Part shown: positions 30,579 through 37,610 of the stretch, piece by piece
Layout: each line of letters opens with the position of its first letter
Numbering within the stretch: position 1 is the stretch's first letter
NCBI GenBank assembly: GCA_944323985.1
Contig: CALUUP010000014.1
Coordinates: forward strand, 1-37,610
Direction: 5' to 3'
Source: Candidatus Gastranaerophilales bacterium
GTDB taxonomy: Bacteria; Cyanobacteriota; Vampirovibrionia; Gastranaerophilales; Gastranaerophilaceae
DNA length: 37,610 nt
Made by a program: the position numbers and the translations under genes
The notes under the pieces: generated by a model
Told to the model about the DNA's origin: nothing
Seen by the model: the letters and a program-made list of their open reading frames with translations, nothing else
Database searches by the model: none

Positions 30579-33239
30579 TTATTTTAAAGATTCAATCAAA
30601 TCTTTAATAACTCCTTCTTGTGCTGAAATTTCTTCAATTCTTGCATTTGTTTGCTCTACTAATTCTTTTGGAGCGTTTGCAACGAATTTTTCATTCTTCA
30701 TTCTGCCAAGTAAAGAGTTCTTTTCATTAGTTAGTTTTTCTAATTTCTTTTCTTGACGTTTAATTTCAGCATCTAAATCAATTAAGTCAGCAAGTGGTAC
30801 AATTAATTTTGAAGTAGAAACTACTGCCGTTGCAGACTTTGTAGGTATCGCATCATCAATAGAAGCATAAGTAATATTATTTACTTTTGCAAGTCTATGA
30901 ATGTATGCTTCAATTTCTTCAAAGATTTCTTTGTCTTGTCCGTTAGCTCTGATTTCAACATCAACAGTTGCAGAAGTTGGAATGTTAAAGCTTTGTCTTA
31001 CGTTTCTTAAAGAAGTGATTGTATCAAATACAACTTTCATTTCATTAGCTTCTTTAGAGAAAGATAATTCTTCTTTATAAACAGGATGTTCTGCAACAAT
31101 CAAAGCACTAGGAGCATCTTCGCCTAATCCGATTGATTTAAGAATTTGCCATACAGATTCTGTGATATGTGGCATAATAGGATGTAACATTCTCAATGCC
31201 ATATCAAGAACGTATCTAAGAACTCTTTGAGTATTTGCTTTTAATTCACTATCTTGTAATTGAATTTTAGCAATTTCGACATACCAATCGCAATATTCAC
31301 TTCTAAAGAAATCATATAAAGTATGAGCAATTTCACCAATTCTATACTCTTTCATATTTTGATTTACGATTTTTGCAGTTTCATTTAACTGATTTAAAAT
31401 CCATTTATCAACAAGAGTTAATTTACTCATATCAATTGGTTTATCATCAACTCCTTCTAAATTCATAAGTACGAATCTAGAAGCATTCCAAATTTTATTA
31501 GCAAAATTTCTACCATATTCAAATCTTTCATCTGAAATTTTAATATCTTGTCCGCCATATGTACACAATGATGTCATTGTAAATCTTAAAGCATCGCATC
31601 CGTATTTATCAATAATTTGAACAGGATCGATTGTGTTTCCTTTAGATTTAGACATTTTTTGTCCTTTTTCATCTCTTATAAGTCCGTGAATATAAACTTT
31701 AGAGAAAGGAGCTTTACCAGTGAATTCTAAGCCCATAGTAATCATTCTTGCTACCCAGAAGAAGATAATATCAAATCCTGTAACAAGAACTGATGTTGGA
31801 TAGAATTTTTTGAAATCATCTGTTTCAGAGTTAGGGAATCCCATTGTTGAAAATGGCCATAAACCTGAAGAAAACCAAGTATCAAGGCAGTCAGAGTCTT
31901 GTACATAATTTTCAGGATCCGGATTTTCTTTAGCTACTACCATTTCACCAGTTACTTTGTGGTAATATGCAGGGATTTGATGTCCCCACCAAAGTTGACG
32001 AGAAATACACCAATCACGAATATTTTCCATCCAGCCTAAATAATTTTTTTCCCATCTTTCTGGAATAAATTCAATTCTTCCATCTTTTACAGCAGCAATA
32101 GCTTCTTTTGCTAAAGGTCCCATTTTTACGAACCATTGTTCTGATAAAAGAGGTTCAATTGTTGTACCGCAACGTTGACATTTTCCAACATTATGCTCGT
32201 GATCTTTTACTCTTAATAAGAAATTGTTATAGCTTAACATATCAACAATTTTCTTACGAGCTTCATATCTGTCTAATCCGTGATATTCAGGAGGAACTTC
32301 TCCACAAGCTTTCATTTTACCTTCTTCATCAATTACCCAAATTGGGTTAAAGTTATGACGTTTTCCAACTTCATAGTCGTTAGGGTCATGTGCCGGAGTG
32401 ATTTTCACTGCACCAGTTCCGAAAGATTTATCAACATACTCATCTGCGATAATAGGAATTTGTCTTCCTGATAAAGGTATTATAACTTTTTTACCAATTA
32501 GTTCTGAATATTTTTTATCAGAAGGGTGAACAGCAATCGCAACATCCCCAAACATCGTTTCAGGTCTTGTTGTTGCAACTATAATAGCCCCAGCTTCTCC
32601 TACAAGAGGATAAGAAATTTCCCACATATGTCCTTGTTCTGTTTCATATTCGGTTTCAATATCAGAAATAGCACTTTGACAGCGAGGACACCAGTTTACA
32701 ATATATGCACCTTTATAAATTAAACCTTTATTATAAAGAGTTACAAAAACTTCTTTTACCGCGTCAGAACAACCTTTGTCAAAAGTAAATCGTTCTCTTG
32801 ATCTATCAAAAGAAGCCCCCAATCTTTTAAACTGATTAAGAATAGCTGATTTATGTTCATTAGCCCATTTCCAAGTTCTTTCCAAGAATTTTTCTCTTCC
32901 TAAATCGTGACGAGAAAGTCCTTCTTTTCTTAATTCTTTTTCTACTACAGCTTGAGTAGCAATCCCAGCGTGGTCAGTTCCTGGAATCCATAGAGCTTCA
33001 TATCCGCTCATTCTATGATAACGAGTTAAAATATCCTGCAAAGTACCATCAAGAGCGTGTCCCATATGTAACACTCCAGTAACATTTGGAGGTGGAATTA
33101 CAATTGTAAAAGGAGGTTTTTTAGAATGAGCATCCGCTCTAAAATAACCGCCTTCTTCCCAAAACTTATACATTTTTTCTTCTGTTGATTTTGCATCATA
33201 AACAGTAGGTAAATCTTCTATTTTAATTTTTGTTTCCAT
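30579..33239 (-). CDS. valS: Valyl-tRNA synthetase
   Basis: 886 residues, the expected size. Class I motifs: PPPNVTGVLHMGHAL (HIGH-type) near residue 50 and GQKMSKSKGNT (KMSKS) near 525. The CP1 editing domain (about 190-345, TTRPETMFGD), the anticodon-binding domain and a C-terminal coiled coil (about 815-886) are all present. It charges tRNA-Val in the cytoplasm. A GAGGG ribosome site lies about 9 nt upstream. It is a single-gene unit divergent from the HIT gene. Confidence 0.98.
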   Translation of the reverse strand: METKIKIEDLPTVYDAKSTEEKMYKFWEEGGYFRADAHSKKPPFTIVIPPPNVTGVLHMGHALDGTLQDILTRYHRMSGYEALWIPGTDHAGIATQAVVEKELRKEGLSRHDLGREKFLERTWKWANEHKSAILNQFKRLGASFDRSRERFTFDKGCSDAVKEVFVTLYNKGLIYKGAYIVNWCPRCQSAISDIETEYETEQGHMWEISYPLVGEAGAIIVATTRPETMFGDVAIAVHPSDKKYSELIGKKVIIPLSGRQIPIIADEYVDKSFGTGAVKITPAHDPNDYEVGKRHNFNPIWVIDEEGKMKACGEVPPEYHGLDRYEARKKIVDMLSYNNFLLRVKDHEHNVGKCQRCGTTIEPLLSEQWFVKMGPLAKEAIAAVKDGRIEFIPERWEKNYLGWMENIRDWCISRQLWWGHQIPAYYHKVTGEMVVAKENPDPENYVQDSDCLDTWFSSGLWPFSTMGFPNSETDDFKKFYPTSVLVTGFDIIFFWVARMITMGLEFTGKAPFSKVYIHGLIRDEKGQKMSKSKGNTIDPVQIIDKYGCDALRFTMTSLCTYGGQDIKISDERFEYGRNFANKIWNASRFVLMNLEGVDDKPIDMSKLTLVDKWILNQLNETAKIVNQNMKEYRIGEIAHTLYDFFRSEYCDWYVEIAKIQLQDSELKANTQRVLRYVLDMALRMLHPIMPHITESVWQILKSIGLGEDAPSALIVAEHPVYKEELSFSKEANEMKVVFDTITSLRNVRQSFNIPTSATVDVEIRANGQDKEIFEEIEAYIHRLAKVNNITYASIDDAIPTKSATAVVSTSKLIVPLADLIDLDAEIKRQEKKLEKLTNEKNSLLGRMKNEKFVANAPKELVEQTNARIEEISAQEGVIKDLIESLK

Positions 33240-33336
33240 ATAATTTATCCCTCGCTAATTTAATAATATTAGGATAACATAAATGGAAAAATATATAAAT
33301 ATTTCTTTATTAGGAGAGCTGAATTTTATATCAAAA

Positions 33337-33365
33337 TTGCAATTATATTGTTTTTTTATTATCAT
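33337..33365 (+). promoter_or_regulatory. Promoter of the HIT-speE operon
   Basis: -35 TTGCAA (33337-33342), 17-bp spacer, -10 TATCAT (33360-33365). It lies inside the longer in-frame extension of the HIT ORF, supporting the downstream start at 33394. Confidence 0.6.
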
Positions 33366-33393
33366 AGATTCTAAAAATAGATGGAGGTATTGT

Positions 33394-33708
33394 ATGGATT
33401 GTATCTTTTGTAAAATTGTTAATGGAGAGTTCAATACAGAATTTGTTTATGAAAATGAATATGCTGTGGTTTTTAAAGATATTAATCCTAAAGCGGATAT
33501 CCATTTGTTGGTTGTTCCAAGATTACATGTTGAATCTTTAAATGAAATAGAAGATGAACTGTTATTAGGGAAGTTAATGATGACAGTGAAGGCTGTAACT
33601 AAGAAATTAGGAATAAAATCTTTTCGTACAGTAATTAATACGGGTAAAGAAGCCGGACAAGAAGTTTTTCATTTACACATACACATATTATCAGGAGGGA
33701 TTAATTAA
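33394..33708 (+). CDS. HIT-family (histidine triad, HinT-like) nucleotide hydrolase
   Basis: 104 residues from the ATG at 33394, chosen for GGAGG upstream and because the family begins with (M)xCIFCKI; a frame extension up to 33283 contains the promoter. Motifs are DCIFCKIVNGE, PKADIHLLVVPRLH and the triad FHLHIHILSGG. Family members hydrolyse nucleoside phosphoramidates or related compounds. It is slightly short at the C-terminus. The stop overlaps the speE start (TAATG), so the two are translationally coupled. Confidence 0.93.
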   Translation: MDCIFCKIVNGEFNTEFVYENEYAVVFKDINPKADIHLLVVPRLHVESLNEIEDELLLGKLMMTVKAVTKKLGIKSFRTVINTGKEAGQEVFHLHIHILSGGIN

Positions 33709-34544
33709 TGACTCAATTTTATAAAGAAATAACACCTGCAGGGTTTGGAATTGCTATTAAACAAAAAGAAATTTTATTTTCAGAACAATCACCTTTTCAG
33801 AAAGTAGAAATTTTTGAATCTGATTCTACATTAGGAAGAGTTCTTACTTTAGATGATTTGATGATGACTACTGAAGGGGATGAATATCATTATCATGAAA
33901 TGATTGCTCATGTGCCTATGATGCATCATAAATCACCTAAGTCAGTTCTTGTAATTGGTGGTGGTGATGGTGGTACTGTAAGAGAAGTCTTAAAACATGA
34001 TACTGTTGAAAAAGTTGTTCTTTGTGAAATTGATGGTATGGTTATAGATGCTTGTAAAAAATATTTGCCAACAATTTCTTGTGAACTAGATAATCCGAAG
34101 TGTGAAATTTTAGTAGAGGATGCTATAGAATATATAAAAGATAAGAAAAATATGTTTGATATTGTTCTTATAGATTCAACAGATCCTATGGGACCAGGAG
34201 AAGGCTTATTTACTGAAGAGTTTTATACAAATGTAAAAAATTCTCTTAAAGAAGGTGGTATTGTATGTGCTCAATCTGAATCGCCTTTTGTTAATAAAGA
34301 AGAAATTAAGAAAATGTATACTCTTTTAAAGAAAGTATTTCCAATATGTTCAACATTTACGTCTAATATTCCGACATACCCAGGTGGCTATTGGGCTTGG
34401 GCGTTTTGCTCAGAATCTGTCAGACCTCTTTCTTATTGGGATGAAAGACGAGGACAAGACATTTCTAAATCTTGTAAAATTTATAATAAGGAATACCATA
34501 ATGCAAGATTTGCGTTACCTAATTATTTAAAGGAATTATTATAA
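33708..34544 (+). CDS. speE: Spermidine synthase (polyamine aminopropyltransferase)
   Basis: 278 residues. Motifs are QKVEIFESD, DEYHYHEMIAHVPM, VLVIGGGDGGTVREVLKH (cofactor loop), LCEIDGMVID and IDSTDPMGPGEGLFTEEFY with the catalytic Asp. It transfers aminopropyl from decarboxylated SAM to putrescine. No speD or arginine/ornithine decarboxylase is in the window. An AGGAGG site lies in the 3' end of the HIT gene. Confidence 0.96.
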   Translation: MTQFYKEITPAGFGIAIKQKEILFSEQSPFQKVEIFESDSTLGRVLTLDDLMMTTEGDEYHYHEMIAHVPMMHHKSPKSVLVIGGGDGGTVREVLKHDTVEKVVLCEIDGMVIDACKKYLPTISCELDNPKCEILVEDAIEYIKDKKNMFDIVLIDSTDPMGPGEGLFTEEFYTNVKNSLKEGGIVCAQSESPFVNKEEIKKMYTLLKKVFPICSTFTSNIPTYPGGYWAWAFCSESVRPLSYWDERRGQDISKSCKIYNKEYHNARFALPNYLKELL

Positions 34545-34551
34545 TTTATTT

Positions 34552-34587
34552 AAACTACAAGACTTTACCGGTCTTGTAGTTTGTTTT
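34552..34587 (+). terminator. Intrinsic terminator of HIT-speE
   Basis: 12-bp stem AAACTACAAGAC/GTCTTGTAGTTT, 7-nt loop, followed by GTTTT. It lies 7 nt past the speE stop and 12 nt before the next start. Confidence 0.85.
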
Positions 34588-34598
34588 AAAGAGGTTTT

Positions 34599-35372
34599 AT
34601 GAATAAATTAGAGCAAGAAATGATTTCTCTTTTAAAAGATTTAAAAGAAAATTATAGCGTTTGTGGTGTAAAAGCAGAATTTGAGGCTGAAGGAGCCAGT
34701 GTTGAGGAGATAAGGTATTTAAAAGAAATAATATCGTCTTTGGAATTGGGATTAACAATTAAAATTGGTGGATGTGAAGCAGTAAATGATTTGGTAAATA
34801 TTAGAGATATAGGTGTAGAGGGTATTGTTGCTCCTTTAGTGGAGTCTGATTTTGCTTTGAAGAAGTTTATAGGTGCATTGAATTCTGTATATTCAAAAAA
34901 AGAATGTGATAATATTAGATTTTATATAAATATAGAATCTGTAATGGGTTATAAAAATATTGATAAAATAATAAGCATTCCTGAATTTAAAAAGATTTCA
35001 GGAATTATAATGGGTAGAAGTGACTTTGTTAATTCTTTAAATTATTCTAAAAATTTAGTTGATTCTGATGAAATTTTAAATTATGCAAATATTTTGTCGA
35101 AGAAAATTCCTTTAAAAGAGTTTGTTATAGGTGGTAATGTTTCTAAAAATTCAGTTGCTTTTTTGCAAAGATTATTTCATTTATCAAAATTTGAAACAAG
35201 AAAGATTGTTTTTAATTACAACTCACAAATGTCAAAGCAACAGTTGGAAGAAGGTATAATAAAAGCTTTAAAGTTTGAGTTGTTATGGTTAAAAAATAAA
35301 CAAAGTGTTAATCTTAATTTTTCTCGTAATAATTTGGATAGAATCAAAATTCTAGAGGATAGATGTTTATAG
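34599..35372 (+). CDS. HpcH/HpaI aldolase / citrate lyase-like protein
   Basis: 257 residues. A TIM-barrel of this family is suggested by VKAEFEAEGAS, LTIKIGGCEAVNDL, IGVEGIVAPLVESDFAL, FYINIESVMGY, GIIMGRSDFV and VIGGNVSKNSV, which fit the usual Glu/Asp metal ligands and Arg substrate site. Family members cleave or form C-C bonds of 2-oxo or CoA-linked acids. Some lie in surface-polysaccharide loci, but substrate is unknown. The ribosome site is AAGAGG. Its 3' end overlaps the minus gene at 35367 by 6 bp. Confidence 0.8.
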   Translation: MNKLEQEMISLLKDLKENYSVCGVKAEFEAEGASVEEIRYLKEIISSLELGLTIKIGGCEAVNDLVNIRDIGVEGIVAPLVESDFALKKFIGALNSVYSKKECDNIRFYINIESVMGYKNIDKIISIPEFKKISGIIMGRSDFVNSLNYSKNLVDSDEILNYANILSKKIPLKEFVIGGNVSKNSVAFLQRLFHLSKFETRKIVFNYNSQMSKQQLEEGIIKALKFELLWLKNKQSVNLNFSRNNLDRIKILEDRCL

Positions 35373-35717
35373 GTTTTTTAGTTTAAACTTTTTATTTTTT
35401 AAATTTTGATAGATGTTTTCTAGTTTATATGTTTTGCATTTTTTATTCATGAAATTTTTTATATCATGTCTAACGTTTGTGAAATTTTTATTATTAATCA
35501 TTAAATTTATTAATTTTTTTGAATCTTTTCCTGTGAATAAATATAAAGCACTGGTATTATTTTTTTTATTAACAATAAAACTCATAAATTCTTGATTGTT
35601 ATTTCTTAAATCATTTCTGAAACTTTTAAGTTCATTTTTTGAACCTTTTACTTCCATAAATTTTTGAAATGATATAGGTCTATTATTGTTGCGATATGTT
35701 GGAGTTATTATTTGCAT
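35367..35717 (-). CDS. Unrecognised 116-residue basic protein with I-S-F motif
   Basis: Very Lys/Asn-rich. The N-terminus carries NRPISFQKF (12-20), like the motif in the GH13 and other proteins here. The remainder alternates beta (FMSFIVNKKNNTSALYLFTG) and helix (DSKKLINLMI, DIKNFMNKK). The ribosome site GAGGTTAAA sits in the last codons of the upstream TPR gene, one base from its stop, so the two are coupled. No function assigned. Confidence 0.6.
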   Translation of the reverse strand: MQIITPTYRNNNRPISFQKFMEVKGSKNELKSFRNDLRNNNQEFMSFIVNKKNNTSALYLFTGKDSKKLINLMINNKNFTNVRHDIKNFMNKKCKTYKLENIYQNLKNKKFKLKNL

Positions 35718-35718
35718 T

Positions 35719-37137
35719 TTAACCTCTAATTAAAGATAAACAGTTTGCATCATTGAATGCTTGTAGAGATGGATTAATTTGTATTGCTTTAGAATAATCA
35801 CTTCTAAAGCCTTCATTATCTCCGAGTTCTTTTCTTATAGCCGCTCTATAATAGTAAGCATCTGCATAATTATTGTTGTTTTCTATTGCTTTGTTTAAGT
35901 CTGCAATAGCACCTTGTAGGTCTCTAAGAACACATTTTTGCAGACCTCTTATGTAATAACTTTCTGCTAGTTTAATATTTGTTGTTGGATTTTTCTTTAT
36001 GGCCGTAGTTGTAATAATTGGATCTGCAGCGGCTTGTACAGTTGCAACTCCGGCACTAATTGTAGATGAAGCTATTTTTTCTTCTACTGCTGCAGGCATA
36101 GAAACAGGAGTTTTTGCTATTTGAGTTTTTTGTTGAATTTGAATTGTAGTCTGCTTTGGAGTAGATGTTACAATTCTTTTTGTAGTTTGTATATTTTGAC
36201 TAGCTTGTGCTATTTGATTTACCGGTTTTATGTTTTGTTCTTGTCTATTGACAGTTTGACTAGGTTTATAAGAAGAATTGCTTGCAATTCGAGTTTCTGC
36301 TTTGTTATAGATATTATCATTTTTTATGAAACTACTTGGTATTGCCGCAATATAACTTTCATTGGATAAAAGTGGCTTAACATTTTTAATAAAAGTTTGT
36401 TTCTCAGCTAATGCAATTGCTTGGTCTAAGTCAATTGCAGCACCTTCATTATCAAAATATAATTTCTTTAAACGACCTCTGTTAGCATAAGCAATACTAT
36501 CATTCGGATTTAATGCGATAGCCTGAGAATAATCACTTAATGCTCCAACGTTAAAATCTAGTCTTTTTTTAACAACACCTCTGTTATTAAAGGCTTCCGC
36601 ATCTTTAGGATTAAGTTCAATAGCAATATTATAATCTTCTAAGGCTCCATTGTTATCATTTAACATATATTTTAGATTTGCTCTATTATAATAAACATCT
36701 GAATATTTTGGATTTAATTCCAAAGCTTTGGCATAATCTTCTAAAGCTCCATTTATATCATTTAAAGCAACTTTTAACACACCTCTGTTATTGTAAGCAA
36801 AAGCAAAATTTGGTTTTAATTTAAGAGCTGTATTATAATCTTCTAAAGCACCTTTTGTGTCGTTGATTAATTGCTTTATATATCCGCGATTTAAATATAA
36901 TTCGTGATTATTAGGGGTAAGTTGAATAGCTTTATCGAAGTCAGAGATCGCACCTTGAATATCCTGGTTTAAGAATCTCATTGAGGCCCTATTAGAATAG
37001 GCTAGAGCAGCATCAGGATTATTTTGAATTTCTTGTGAATACGAATCAATAGCTCGTTCAATAGGTGTTTGAGCTATACAAATTCCTGTATTAAATAATA
37101 TAAGGGATAATACAAGCATTAAACTTGTTTTCTTCAC
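35719..37137 (-). CDS. Secreted or periplasmic TPR-repeat protein
   Basis: 472 residues with a GTG start at 37137, preceded by AAGGAGT about 8 nt away. Signal peptide at about 1-22 (MKKTSLMLVLSLILFNTG...AQ). Six to seven tandem 34-residue TPRs span about 44-247, each with the N-N-R-G/A-x-x-K and G-A-x-x-D-Y-x-x-A pattern. A Gln/Thr/Ile-rich low-complexity linker (about 250-385) and two further TPRs (about 388-455) follow. It probably acts as an envelope protein-protein scaffold; partner unknown. It is co-transcribed with the 116-residue gene. Confidence 0.85.
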   Translation of the reverse strand: MKKTSLMLVLSLILFNTGICIAQTPIERAIDSYSQEIQNNPDAALAYSNRASMRFLNQDIQGAISDFDKAIQLTPNNHELYLNRGYIKQLINDTKGALEDYNTALKLKPNFAFAYNNRGVLKVALNDINGALEDYAKALELNPKYSDVYYNRANLKYMLNDNNGALEDYNIAIELNPKDAEAFNNRGVVKKRLDFNVGALSDYSQAIALNPNDSIAYANRGRLKKLYFDNEGAAIDLDQAIALAEKQTFIKNVKPLLSNESYIAAIPSSFIKNDNIYNKAETRIASNSSYKPSQTVNRQEQNIKPVNQIAQASQNIQTTKRIVTSTPKQTTIQIQQKTQIAKTPVSMPAAVEEKIASSTISAGVATVQAAADPIITTTAIKKNPTTNIKLAESYYIRGLQKCVLRDLQGAIADLNKAIENNNNYADAYYYRAAIRKELGDNEGFRSDYSKAIQINPSLQAFNDANCLSLIRG

Positions 37138-37205
37138 GATACGTACTCCTTAATCACATATGATTTTATTAAATTCTATCATATAAAAAATCTATATCAA
37201 GAGGT

Positions 37206-37233
37206 TTGAAAGAATTTAGAATTATGTTAGAAT
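37206..37233 (+). promoter_or_regulatory. Promoter of the tRNA-Thr gene
   Basis: -35 TTGAAA (37206-37211), 16-bp spacer, extended -10 TG-T-TAGAAT (37225-37233). The inferred start near 37240 lies a few bases before the mature 5' end. Confidence 0.6.
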
Positions 37234-37246
37234 AATTTAGTGTTAA

Positions 37247-37305
<59 letters not shown>

Positions 37306-37319
<14 letters not shown>

Positions 37320-37610
37320 TTTTGTGTATTTTAAAATGATTGTACAAAGAGACGAGAACTCCCAATGCGAAGCATTTAAGAGTTCGAGCGCGAGTGAGCT
37401 GAGGCAGTAGAATTTTGTAAAAGATGTAATCTTGCAACAAAATTCGTAAAAGCCGTTATACGCGAACGAGCAAGAGGTCTCCCCATCGGCATTTTGTGCG
37501 TTTTAAAATGGTTGTACAAAGAGACGAGAACTCCCAATGCGAAGCATTTAAGAGTTCGAGCGCGAGTGAGCTGAGGCAGTAGAATTTTGTAAAAGATGTA
37601 ATCTTGCAAC
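37306..37610 (+). repeat. 172-bp tandem repeat, each unit starting with the tRNA-Thr 3' end
   Basis: Unit 1 (37306-37477) and unit 2 (37478 to window end, 133 nt visible) both begin with the last 14-15 nt of the tRNA gene (TCTCCCCATCGGCAT). Over the shared 133 nt I count three differences (in TGTATTTT/TGCGTTTT and ATGATTG/ATGGTTG). Each unit can fold into two nested hairpins: GAACTC-CC-AATGC-GAA-GCATT-TAA-GAGTTC, and GAATTTTGT...ACAAAATTC enclosing AAGAT/ATCTT. The array continues past the window. No supported coding frame is present. Confidence 0.85.

Noticed and set aside
32108-32723. Plus-strand frames opposite valS
   Set aside because: Antisense shadows of a highly conserved gene with no ribosome sites.
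33283-33393. N-terminal extension of the HIT protein
   Set aside because: The extension is hydrophobic and contains the promoter; GGAGG and the family's typical N-terminus both support 33394.
37376-37609. 77-codon minus-strand frame across the 3' repeats
   Set aside because: It lies wholly inside the tandem non-coding repeat, its sequence is duplicated with the unit, and it has no ribosome site.

Overview
The window is very AT-rich, roughly 30% GC by eye, and compactly coded. It most resembles a gut-type non-photosynthetic cyanobacterial relative (Vampirovibrionia/Melainabacteria, order Gastranaerophilales). That assignment is inference. It rests on base composition, anaerobic oxygen defence (desulfoferrodoxin plus ferritin), a prenyl-diphosphate synthase next to a divergent-PAP2 gene as is common in Cyanobacteria, and several large unrecognised proteins whose N-termini carry a short I-x-F motif. 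No phylogeny could be run.

Layout. (1) 1-5740 is an accessory island: the start of an unidentified gene, a minus-strand trio (GNAT-like protein and two membrane proteins), a tandem array of three near-identical membrane-protein genes with private promoters, a convergent repeat-containing protein, a REP-like palindromic element, and two small phage-like genes. (2) 5981-17562 is mostly housekeeping: a zinc alcohol dehydrogenase; an rsgA / prenyl synthase / divergent-PAP2 operon; ribH-murQ; a large peptidoglycan hydrolase whose 3' end overlaps murQ; gpsA / PSP1 (RicT-like) / SIMPL; small membrane or unknown genes; and a candidate structured RNA. (3) 17125-22165 holds a minus operon (cysteine-cluster protein, rlmN, MptE-like, dtd) divergent from desulfoferrodoxin-ferritin. 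(4) 22372-27800 is a tightly coupled three-gene unit: two unrecognised membrane-associated proteins and a cytoplasmic GH13 enzyme. (5) 27845-37137 carries an acetyltransferase, a 50-residue small protein, an 86-residue secreted protein coupled to an RqcH/NFACT gene, valS, HIT-speE, an HpcH-like lyase, and a secreted TPR protein. (6) 37247-37610 is a tRNA-Thr(CGT) followed by 172-bp tandem repeats, each starting with the 3' end of the tRNA.

Four signals deserve most attention. First, nine genes lacking a good Shine-Dalgarno site have a -10-like hexamer 5 to 7 nt (usually exactly 6) before the ATG, which suggests a class of leaderless mRNAs. Second, the triplicated membrane genes differ mainly in one short patch and at the C-terminus. 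Third, the tRNA-anchored repeat resembles in architecture the tyrT/rtT repeats of E. coli. Fourth, the GH13 operon with two unknown membrane partners. Functional calls are by motif recognition only; no database search was made.
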